Shown here: positions 6,530 to 12,723 of the stretch, piece after piece
Layout of the letters: the number at the start of each line of letters is the position of its first letter
Position numbering within the stretch: position 1 is the stretch's first letter
Assembly (NCBI GenBank): GCA_023257325.1
Contig: JALRCP010000091.1
Location: 1 to 12,723, forward strand
Origin: Polynucleobacter sp.
Lineage (GTDB): Bacteria > Pseudomonadota > Gammaproteobacteria > Burkholderiales > Burkholderiaceae
DNA length: 12,723 nt
Reading direction: 5' to 3'
Position numbers and translations under genes: made by a program
Notes under the pieces: model-generated
Told to the model about the DNA's origin: nothing
Seen by the model: only the letters and a program-made list of their open reading frames with translations
Database searches by the model: none

Positions 6530-7452
6530 TATTTACTGGCTTTTTCTTTGACGTTGGATAAACCCCAAACATACGCAGTTAACAAATGAATTTTTTCAGG
6601 GGTCAGAATAGTTTCATGAGCAGGCATCATGCCGTTACGCCCTTTTAAAACTGTTTCAATAATCGTTGCTTCAGAACCACCATATAACCAAACCTTATCG
6701 GTTAGATTAGGTGCGCCCATCGCGGTCATCCCTTTACCATCACCACCATGGCAAGCAGCACAGTTGGCTTTATAAACTTCAGCGCCACGTCCTACTTTAA
6801 TTTGGTCTGCTGCCAAACCTGAAAGGCTACGAACATAATTAGCTACATCACTCACTTGGGTACTTTCTAGGTGAGCAAATGGAGGCATCACACCAGCACG
6901 TCCGGCAATCAAAGTAGTCTTGATATCTTGTGGCTCACCACCGTATAACCAATCGGTATCAGCCAAATTCGGGAAACCTTTTGAACCACCAGCATCTGAA
7001 CCATGACACTGAGCACAGTGATTTAAAAATAAACGCTGCCCCATTTCTTTAGCTGCAGGATCTGCCGCAACTTGCTTCACATCCATGCTCATGTATTTGG
7101 CATACACGGGCTTAAGTTGTTGGTTGGCTTGCACCACAGAGGCTTCATGTGCACCACGAGTTGAATAACCTAAAGTACCTTCATAAGTACCCATACCTGG
7201 ATATAGAACCAAATAAACAATGGCAAAGACACAGGATAAAAGGAACATCCACATCCACCAACGCGGCAAAGGATTATTTAATTCGCGCAAGTCGTCATCC
7301 CAAACATGACCCGTATCAGCCACTGAACCATCTGGCTTGTAAGTCACATTGGTTTTACGTTGCGAAAATAACAAATACAAGCACCAAACAATGCCCACGC
7401 CAGTTACTAGCGCAATGTATACACCCCACCCACTATTGAAAAAATCACTCAT
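6529..7452 (-). CDS. ccoP: cbb3 oxidase diheme cytochrome c subunit CcoP
   Basis: CcoP is the diheme c-type cytochrome that passes electrons from soluble cytochromes to CcoO and CcoN. It begins with the typical two-helix membrane anchor: helix one about residues 8-30 after SGWG, helix two about 66-84, with the conserved WDDDLRELNNPLPRWW segment between. Two cytochrome c domains follow in the periplasm, with heme motifs CAQCH (Cys146, Cys149, His150) and CAACH (Cys231, Cys234, His235). Probable axial methionines are Met189 (GVMPPF) and Met275 or Met276 (GMMPAH). Length 307 is typical. The ATG overlaps the ccoQ stop as ATGA, and AAGGA stands 6 bases upstream as a good ribosome binding site. Confidence 0.97.
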   Translation of the reverse strand: MSDFFNSGWGVYIALVTGVGIVWCLYLLFSQRKTNVTYKPDGSVADTGHVWDDDLRELNNPLPRWWMWMFLLSCVFAIVYLVLYPGMGTYEGTLGYSTRGAHEASVVQANQQLKPVYAKYMSMDVKQVAADPAAKEMGQRLFLNHCAQCHGSDAGGSKGFPNLADTDWLYGGEPQDIKTTLIAGRAGVMPPFAHLESTQVSDVANYVRSLSGLAADQIKVGRGAEVYKANCAACHGGDGKGMTAMGAPNLTDKVWLYGGSEATIIETVLKGRNGMMPAHETILTPEKIHLLTAYVWGLSNVKEKASK

Positions 7453-7628
7453 GATTGATCCTTCTTATCGTCCTTCTTGTATTCATCTGGGAGACTAAAT
7501 GGCAACTGTGCCGACTCTTCATTTGCAGCGCGACGATTAGCAGACCAAGCCCACCAAACGATGCCCACAAAAAACACCAAACCAAGAATGGTTGATGTGG
7601 CTGATAGATACGGCACGATGTTTTCCAT
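7449..7628 (-). CDS. ccoQ: cbb3 oxidase small subunit CcoQ
   Basis: This 59-codon gene fills the gap between ccoO and ccoP. The translation starts MENIVPYLSATSTILG, has one transmembrane helix (about residues 8-28, ending in VWWAW), then a charged cytoplasmic tail including FSLPDEYKKDD. Its size, the W-rich helix end, the later PF-x-LPD motif and the position between ccoO and ccoP match CcoQ, also called FixQ. CcoQ is a single-span subunit that stabilises the oxidase, notably the CcoP contact, and is dispensable for catalysis in some species. The start lies 19 bases after the ccoO stop with AAGAG just upstream. Its TGA stop overlaps the ccoP start. Confidence 0.93.
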   Translation of the reverse strand: MENIVPYLSATSTILGLVFFVGIVWWAWSANRRAANEESAQLPFSLPDEYKKDDKKDQS

Positions 7629-7647
7629 TACGTTCTCTTGTATTTAA

Positions 7648-8304
7648 TTACTTAGCTGCTGTGGTTTTGACAGGATCAACCGCACGGCGATTAGTTCCCA
7701 ACCCTTGCAAATAAGCAATCAATGCATCTTCTTCAGTTTTACCTTCAAGCTCTTTCGGGCCATTCGCGATTTGTTCTTCCGTGTATGGAACGCCCAAACG
7801 ACTCAAGGCTCTCATGTGCGCTGAAATATCGCCCACATTACTGGCTGGCGCTTTGGCTAACCATGGGTAACCAGGCATGTTGGACTCTGGGACCACATCG
7901 CGTGGATTACGCAAGTGAATGCGATGCCAATCATCAGAATAACGACCACCTACACGAGCTAAATCAGGGCCCGTTCTTTTTGAACCCCATAAAAATGGGT
8001 GATCAAAGACAGACTCGCCCGCCACTGAGTAAGGACCATAACGCTCAGTTTCTGAACGTAAAGTACGGATGTGCTGTGAATGGCAACCTAAACAACCTTC
8101 ACGTTGATACACATCTCGACCAGCCAAACGAAGTGCTGAAAACGGAGTGACGCCATCAGCAGGTTTGGTGGTTGAGTGCTGGAAAAATAATGGCACGATT
8201 TGCACCAAGCCAGCAATGGCCACCACAAAAATAGTCATCACAATCAACCAGCCAGCATTGCTCTCTAGCGTATTGTGAGAGAAGAATTTTTTATTATCAG
8301 ACAT
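7648..8304 (-). CDS. ccoO: cbb3 oxidase monoheme cytochrome c subunit CcoO
   Basis: CcoO is the membrane-anchored monoheme cytochrome c of the oxidase core; it takes electrons from CcoP and hands them to the low-spin heme b in CcoN. One N-terminal helix (about residues 18-40) anchors it. The heme motif is CLGCH (Cys71, Cys74, His75) in the family-typical EGCLGCHSQ context, followed by conserved [21 protein letters not shown] and the axial Met143 in ESNMPGYPW. Length 218 fits the family. AAGGAGAG stands 5-6 bases before the ATG, a strong ribosome binding site. It starts 17 bases after the ccoN stop. Confidence 0.97.
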   Translation of the reverse strand: MSDNKKFFSHNTLESNAGWLIVMTIFVVAIAGLVQIVPLFFQHSTTKPADGVTPFSALRLAGRDVYQREGCLGCHSQHIRTLRSETERYGPYSVAGESVFDHPFLWGSKRTGPDLARVGGRYSDDWHRIHLRNPRDVVPESNMPGYPWLAKAPASNVGDISAHMRALSRLGVPYTEEQIANGPKELEGKTEEDALIAYLQGLGTNRRAVDPVKTTAAK

Positions 8305-8321
8305 GAAATCTCTCCTTAAGC

Positions 8322-9767
8322 TTAGTGAGCCGCTGCAACAGCAACAGTTGGAATCGGGGCATCTTCAAACTTCTTGTTTTGAATTGTTTTCAAAACGTTG
8401 TAGGCCATCACAAACATGCCTGACAAGAAGCACAAACCACCCAATAAACGAATCATGTAAAACGGATACGTTGCCTTCACAGATTCAACGAAGCTGTATG
8501 TCAAAGTACCGTCCGGTTGGAAGGCTCTCCACATCAAACCTTGCATCACACCTGCAATCCACATCGCAGCGATATATAAAACCACGCCAATCGTAGAGAT
8601 CCAGAAATGCAATTCGATTAACTTCGTGCTGTGCATTTCTTTTTGACCGACTAAACGAGGAATCAAGTAATACATTGAACCAATTGTGATCATCGCAACC
8701 CAGCCTAAGGCACCTGAGTGGACGTGACCGATGGTCCAGTCTGTGTAGTGAGACAAACTGTTTACAGTCTTAATTGACATCATTGATCCTTCAAAGGTCG
8801 ACATACCGTAGAAAGACAATGCAGTAATCAAGAACTTCAAAATCGGATCGCGACGCAATTTATGCCATGCGCCGGATAAAGTCATGATGCCGTTGATCAT
8901 GCCACCCCATGATGGTGCCAACAAAATCAAAGAGAACACCATACCTAAAGATTGAGTCCAGTCAGGCAATGCAGTGTGTTGCAAGTGGTGAGGACCTGCC
9001 CACATATACGTGAAATTCAATGCCCAAAAGTGAACAATCGATAAACGATAGGAGTAGATTGGACGCTCTGCTTGCTTAGGAATGAAGTAATACATCATGC
9101 CCAAGAAACTAGTAGTCAAGAAGAAACCGACCGCATTGTGACCATACCACCATTGAATCATTGCATCTTGTGCGCCTGAATAAGCTGAATAAGATTTAAA
9201 TAAGCTCGCTGGCATTTCAATGTTGTTCACAATGTGCAACATGGCAATGGTGAGGATGTAAGCACCAAAGAACCAGTTAGAAACATAAATGTGCTTTGTT
9301 TTGCGCTTGATCACTGTGCCAAAGAACACCACAGCGTAAGCCACCCATACCAAAGTAATCAAAATATCAATCGGCCACTCAAGTTCAGCGTACTCTTTTG
9401 AAGTTGTGAAACCCAATGGCAATGAAACCGCTGCAGCCACAATCACTGCTTGCCATCCCCAGAAGGTAAAGGCTGCTAATTGATCGCTGAAAAGACGAAC
9501 CTGACAGGTACGCTGAACGATGTAGTAAGACGTGGCGAATAAAGCGCTACCACCGAAGGCAAAAATCACGGCATTGGTGTGCAATGGGCGTAAACGACCA
9601 TAGCTCAACCATGAAATATTCATCGTGATATCTGGCCAAATCAGCTGAGCTGCCAAAATAACCCCTACCAACATACCCACAATGCCCCAAAGCACTGTTA
9701 CCAAGGCAAATTGGCGTACAACTTTGTAGTTAAAGTTGTCTTGCGTATTACCCACGGCAAATCCCAT
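8322..9767 (-). CDS. ccoN: cbb3 oxidase catalytic subunit CcoN
   Basis: CcoN is the catalytic heme-copper subunit that reduces oxygen to water and pumps protons. About twelve membrane helices can be traced over 481 residues. Visible ligands are His63 (RPLHTN) and His350 for low-spin heme b, His348 (GHVHSG) for heme b3, and His210 (YGHNAVGF) with His260 and His261 (AGPHHLQH) for CuB. Tyr254 in [10 protein letters not shown] corresponds to the Tyr that is cross-linked to the CuB histidine in C-type oxidases, which separates this from aa3-type enzymes. Glu326 lies in the STFEGSMM motif. Nothing essential appears missing. The ATG follows GGGAGA at good distance, and a well-formed FNR-type promoter lies 44 bases further upstream. 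Confidence 0.98.
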   Translation of the reverse strand: MGFAVGNTQDNFNYKVVRQFALVTVLWGIVGMLVGVILAAQLIWPDITMNISWLSYGRLRPLHTNAVIFAFGGSALFATSYYIVQRTCQVRLFSDQLAAFTFWGWQAVIVAAAVSLPLGFTTSKEYAELEWPIDILITLVWVAYAVVFFGTVIKRKTKHIYVSNWFFGAYILTIAMLHIVNNIEMPASLFKSYSAYSGAQDAMIQWWYGHNAVGFFLTTSFLGMMYYFIPKQAERPIYSYRLSIVHFWALNFTYMWAGPHHLQHTALPDWTQSLGMVFSLILLAPSWGGMINGIMTLSGAWHKLRRDPILKFLITALSFYGMSTFEGSMMSIKTVNSLSHYTDWTIGHVHSGALGWVAMITIGSMYYLIPRLVGQKEMHSTKLIELHFWISTIGVVLYIAAMWIAGVMQGLMWRAFQPDGTLTYSFVESVKATYPFYMIRLLGGLCFLSGMFVMAYNVLKTIQNKKFEDAPIPTVAVAAAH

Positions 9768-9810
9768 GGTTTCTCCCTTACTAGCCTATAGGCCGAATTA
9801 TCCTGTCACG

Positions 9811-9852
9811 ATTTTAGAAAATAAGGGGTAAAAAGACCTTGATATAGGTCAA
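9811..9852 (-). promoter_or_regulatory. FNR-activated class II promoter of ccoNOQPGH
   Basis: On the minus strand TTGAC-CTAT-ATCAA (9839-9852) matches 9 of 10 conserved bases of the FNR box. A -10 box TAAAAT (9811-9816, 5 of 6 bases) follows after exactly 22 bases, which puts the box centre at about -41.5, the geometry of class II FNR-activated promoters. No sigma70 -35 box is needed or seen. The start site would be near 9804, giving a leader of about 37 bases that contains a small palindrome GCCTATAGGC (9784-9793) and the ribosome binding site. This promoter lies in the 101-base gap between ccoS and ccoN, so the structural genes can be induced separately from ccoI-ccoS. Confidence 0.82.
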
Positions 9853-9868
9853 GTTATGAGGGCAAAGA

Positions 9869-10069
9869 TTATTCTTTTTGTTTAACTGAGTCAGTTGACG
9901 ATGATTTGTCCACGACATGCCCAGAGGAAACATCATCGTCCATCAAGATGGCATGCCCAGGTCCTTCTAAATCTTCAAATTGACCACTTTTAACCGCCCA
10001 ATACAAAATCATGACAATCACAGCAATCACTGCGAGTGACATTGGGATGAGCAGATAAAGGCTTTCCAT
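9869..10069 (-). CDS. ccoS: cbb3-type oxidase assembly protein CcoS
   Basis: CcoS is a small one-helix membrane protein needed for cbb3 maturation; in Rhodobacter its loss gives an oxidase lacking heme b and CuB. The 66-residue product starts MESLYLLIPMSLAVI, has one helix (about residues 5-26), then the family hallmark SGQFEDLEGPGHAILMDDD (about 28-46). The last 20 residues are polar and not conserved. The start has no clear Shine-Dalgarno sequence. It lies 83 bases after ccoI on the same strand, probably on the same transcript, and 101 bases before ccoN. Confidence 0.95.
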   Translation of the reverse strand: MESLYLLIPMSLAVIAVIVMILYWAVKSGQFEDLEGPGHAILMDDDVSSGHVVDKSSSTDSVKQKE

Positions 10070-10152
10070 ACGAGAAGTCTAACTGATTGAATCTCAGAAA
10101 TGAAAGAATTTCCTACAAACTTGATTGAGGTCTGATTGATTATTTATTGGTC

Positions 10153-12636
10153 TTAGTGAGATCTTCTTAAACGCCAAGCATTCAAAGTCACTGCCAAAGA
10201 TGACAAACTCATACCAATTCCTGCAATCCATGGATTAACGAGGCCCATCATTGCAACGGGGATGGCAATTACGTTATAAACAAAGGCCCATATTAAGTTT
10301 TGACGCATGATGATCTTAGTGCGGTCCGCAAGATGAAGTGCTTGCGACAGCGGTGTCAAAGATTCTGTGGTCAACACAGCATCAGCTCCTGCTTGAGCCA
10401 AAGGCGCCCCACTGCCCACCGCCACTGAAATATTGGCTTTGGCCAAGAACGGGGCATCGTTGACACCATCTCCAACCGCCCAAACCAGCTTGCCTTGCTG
10501 TTGCAAAGTTTCACTAAAAGCGAACTTATCTTCTGGCAATGCACCCCCACGATGATTACGAATTCCGAAATAATCAGCCCACCATGCCACGGTGTGTGAA
10601 TCATCGCCAGACAATAAATGCACCTGAATCCCTCGTTTTTGTACTGCTTGAATGAATTCTTTTGCACCGGGTCTAGGGGTGTCTAACAAGACAAAAATAG
10701 CCAATAAACCCTGTTGATCACGCAAATAAATCAAACTGGCCTGCTGATGCTGATCCATTGTTTCAATGGCGGGCAAATTTAACCACTGTGCACTACCAAA
10801 TTGATAGTTACCAGCTCTTAAACCCTTGCCTTGCTCACTGACAGGTTCAGCATGTAATTCCATTGGTGCAATGTTTTCTTGTTGAGCTGCCTTGAGAATC
10901 GCCAAACCCAGAGGATGTTTTTGACCAATTTCCAGGGCTGCAGCCAGAGCTAAAACTTGCTCCCGTGTCCAACCATCCCGAATATGAGTGATTTGCTTTA
11001 ACTCAGGGTGACCCATAGTCAATGTCCCGGTTTTATCAATCACCAAATCGGTGGCCTTGGCCAAGGTCTCCATCACATGACCTCGCACAACCAATAATCC
11101 CAGTTTTGTCACAGCTCCCTGTGCAGCCGCCATCGCTGCAGGGGTTGCTAAAGATAAGGCACAAGGGCAACTGGCAACGAGAACCGCTACAGCGGTTTCC
11201 CAAGCTTTGATCGGATCCAAAAAATACCAAGCGACGGCAGTGATGCCTGCCGCTAGCATCAAGAACACTACAAAATATCCAGCCCACTTTTCGGCCAAAC
11301 CAACCACTTGAGGTTTAGCTAATAAAGCTTTATCAAGTAAAGAGGCGATGCCTGCAATCCGCGTTCTTTGGCCCACTGCGGTGACTCGAATCAAAATAGG
11401 ACTTTCAATGTTGTGACTTCCTGCATATAAAGTGTCACCTTCTTTTTTGAGAACAGGCCGTGATTCACCTGAAAGCATGGATTCGTTCAGACTCGCTTGC
11501 CCAGTGATCAAGGTACCATCCACGGGAATCACTTCTCCCGGTGAAATTCTAAGAACATCTCCAATCACACAACGCACCACAGGAACTGACTTGGCAAGGT
11601 CTGATTCAGGATAATTTTCTAAACGTTCACAAGTCGCTGGTAATTGTTTTGCCAGGGCCTCTGCCCCGCCTTGAGCATTTTGTCTAGCCAATAATTCAAG
11701 ATATCTGGCCCCTAACAAAAATGCAATGAACATGGTGATGGAATCAAAGTAACTATCCCCCACACCCCAAACTAAGCTAATCGTGCCAGCGATAAATGCC
11801 AAAGCAACCGCCAATGAAACCGGTACATCCATACCCAACATACCTGTTTTGGGAAAACTTCTCACACTGTGCCAAGCGGCAATGAACATGGGGCCTGCTG
11901 AATACAGGACCACAGGCACTGTCAACGCCCAACTGGTCCAACCCAATAAAAGTTCTTGCTCAGTTGATAAGTCATCGGCTCCCGTGTAGGTTGGCCAGGC
12001 ATACATCATGACTTGCATCATGCCTAGCATCGCCACACCCAAACGCATCAATAACTGACGACGTTCTTTTTTTGCCAAATCAGCACTCATAGAAGGTTCA
12101 AAAGGCCAAGCTTCATAGCCAATTTGTTCTACCGCATGCAATAACTGAGACAGCTGAACCAAAGCTGGATTAAATTGAACCGTGGCCCGTTGCGTTACAT
12201 AATTAATTTGTACATCTGTCACACCAGGCATGCGTTTCAAATGCTGCTCATTCAACCAAATACAAGCAGCGCATCGAATCTTTTCTAAACGCAAGGTGGT
12301 TTCAAGGAGTCTCTGCTCTGATTGATTCGAAGAATCAATGGAACGCGTGAATCGATTCAATAAAACAGGATCATCATAGGCCTTCAAAGATTCTGGCACT
12401 TCATCGCTGAGATGATCTAAATCTTCGGGCTTTGAACCCAGAGGAATCCGGCGCGCATAAAAAGCCTCTAAACCTTGTCCATGAATAGTTTGTGCAATCG
12501 CTAAGCAACCAGCGCAACAGAAATAACGAAGCGACCCACCCAACTCAGCCTGATAGAGGCTTTTGTCATCAAGGTCGCCACCGCAGTGATAACAAGCATC
12601 ACTTCTAGAAGGCATGGTTTCAGGCTGAATATTCAT
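10153..12636 (-). CDS. ccoI: Copper-translocating P-type ATPase CcoI (cbb3 assembly)
   Basis: This P1B-type ATPase moves copper across the inner membrane to build the CuB site of the cbb3 oxidase (FixI/CcoI/CtpA2 group). Domains in order: an N-terminal Cys-rich metal-binding domain (Cys15, Cys18, then FCCAGC at 39-44), a heavy-metal-associated domain with CAAC (Cys122, Cys125), membrane helices, the actuator with LSGES (388-392), the ion-binding CPC (490-492), phosphorylation site Asp534 in DKTGTLT, HP (574-575) in the nucleotide domain, GDGVNDAP (722-729), and closing helices with YN and MSLSS as in copper exporters of this class. Length 827 is usual. The ATG lies in the loop of a predicted hairpin, with AGG as a weak ribosome binding site. 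Met8 is a possible alternative start. It heads the cco cluster, with an FNR-like box about 70 bases upstream. Confidence 0.96.
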   Translation of the reverse strand: MNIQPETMPSRSDACYHCGGDLDDKSLYQAELGGSLRYFCCAGCLAIAQTIHGQGLEAFYARRIPLGSKPEDLDHLSDEVPESLKAYDDPVLLNRFTRSIDSSNQSEQRLLETTLRLEKIRCAACIWLNEQHLKRMPGVTDVQINYVTQRATVQFNPALVQLSQLLHAVEQIGYEAWPFEPSMSADLAKKERRQLLMRLGVAMLGMMQVMMYAWPTYTGADDLSTEQELLLGWTSWALTVPVVLYSAGPMFIAAWHSVRSFPKTGMLGMDVPVSLAVALAFIAGTISLVWGVGDSYFDSITMFIAFLLGARYLELLARQNAQGGAEALAKQLPATCERLENYPESDLAKSVPVVRCVIGDVLRISPGEVIPVDGTLITGQASLNESMLSGESRPVLKKEGDTLYAGSHNIESPILIRVTAVGQRTRIAGIASLLDKALLAKPQVVGLAEKWAGYFVVFLMLAAGITAVAWYFLDPIKAWETAVAVLVASCPCALSLATPAAMAAAQGAVTKLGLLVVRGHVMETLAKATDLVIDKTGTLTMGHPELKQITHIRDGWTREQVLALAAALEIGQKHPLGLAILKAAQQENIAPMELHAEPVSEQGKGLRAGNYQFGSAQWLNLPAIETMDQHQQASLIYLRDQQGLLAIFVLLDTPRPGAKEFIQAVQKRGIQVHLLSGDDSHTVAWWADYFGIRNHRGGALPEDKFAFSETLQQQGKLVWAVGDGVNDAPFLAKANISVAVGSGAPLAQAGADAVLTTESLTPLSQALHLADRTKIIMRQNLIWAFVYNVIAIPVAMMGLVNPWIAGIGMSLSSLAVTLNAWRLRRSH

Positions 12637-12648
12637 CTCAGCCTGAGA
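12618..12648 (-). promoter_or_regulatory. Hairpin enclosing the ccoI start codon
   Basis: In the ccoI mRNA a perfect 8-bp stem CAGGCUGA/UCAGCCUG (12638-12645 and 12621-12628) closes a 9-base loop that contains the AUG (12634-12636). One more A-U pair, a G-U pair and a further A-U pair can extend it to 11. The only Shine-Dalgarno-like AGG lies in the stem. Such a fold would limit ribosome access and may tune CcoI translation. It may also be coincidence, since the downstream arm is coding sequence. Confidence 0.5.
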
Positions 12649-12705
12649 TTCTAGGCTTTCTTTTTACTTATAGGAAACTCTATCCAATATTTTTTGCGCA
12701 TAAAT

Positions 12706-12719
12706 TTGATTTTTACCAA
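12706..12719 (-). promoter_or_regulatory. FNR-box-like site upstream of ccoI
   Basis: On the minus strand TTGGT-AAAA-ATCAA matches 9 of 10 conserved bases of the FNR box. A weak -10 candidate TAGAGT (12677-12682, 4 of 6 bases) follows after 23 bases, near class II spacing. The start would be about 12670 and the leader roughly 35 bases. This would place the assembly genes ccoI and ccoS under the same oxygen control as ccoN. The site is near the window edge, so the rest of the upstream region is not visible. Confidence 0.55.
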
Positions 12720-12723
12720 TTGA

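Noticed and set aside
7722..8150. A 142-codon open frame on the plus strand inside ccoO
   Set aside because: It lies antisense to a clearly conserved cytochrome gene and its translation shows no domain-like features; it is a by-product of ccoO codon use.
10121..10134. TTGAT-TGAG-GTCTG between ccoS and ccoI as another FNR box
   Set aside because: Only one half-site is good; the second matches 2 of 5 bases, and no -10 box stands at proper distance.

Overview
The window looks like chromosome from a betaproteobacterium, most likely a Burkholderiales member with unusually low GC (about mid-40s percent by eye). The reasons are the protein styles and the gene order: a complete cbb3 cytochrome oxidase cluster in the order ccoI-S-N-O-Q-P-G-H, an FNR regulator next to it, and a scpB-rluB pair followed by what looks like the start of the rimP-nusA-infB operon. 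I see no mobile element, CRISPR array, tRNA or rRNA. The species cannot be named from this sequence alone.

Layout, left to right. Positions 1-29 hold the first codons of a minus-strand gene, probably rimP. A strong sigma70-type promoter (148-176) and a leader with a terminator hairpin (53-77) lie in front of it. Positions 204-3624 form a minus-strand group: a small membrane protein of the TauE/SafE (COG2836) type, then scpB (chromosome segregation), then rluB (23S rRNA pseudouridine synthase with very long disordered ends). The scpB stop and rluB start share one base. At 3718-4461 the fnr-like oxygen sensor runs on the plus strand, divergent from the TauE/SafE gene. A perfect 16-bp inverted repeat (4538-4574) is a shared terminator between fnr and the converging cco operon.

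From 12636 down to 4606, on the minus strand, lies the cbb3 oxidase system: ccoI (copper P-type ATPase), ccoS, ccoN, ccoO, ccoQ (59 codons), ccoP, ccoG, a minimal ccoH and an 86-residue membrane protein of unknown function. Most of the downstream genes overlap or nearly touch.

How it fits together. CcoN, CcoO and CcoP carry the hemes and copper of a high-affinity terminal oxidase used at low oxygen. CcoI, CcoG, CcoS and CcoH supply copper and cofactors and assemble the complex. FNR senses oxygen through a 4Fe-4S cluster. I find FNR-box-like sites (each 9 of 10 conserved bases) in front of ccoN, ccoI and fnr. The one at ccoN is spaced exactly as a class II activator site with a TAAAAT -10 box. 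The likely circuit is that oxygen limitation activates FNR, which turns on assembly genes and oxidase genes and may limit its own synthesis.

I did not find a wholly new system. The best candidates for new biology are the 86-residue membrane protein coupled to a stripped-down CcoH, a hairpin that puts the ccoI start codon in its loop, and the attenuator-like leader of the presumed rimP operon.
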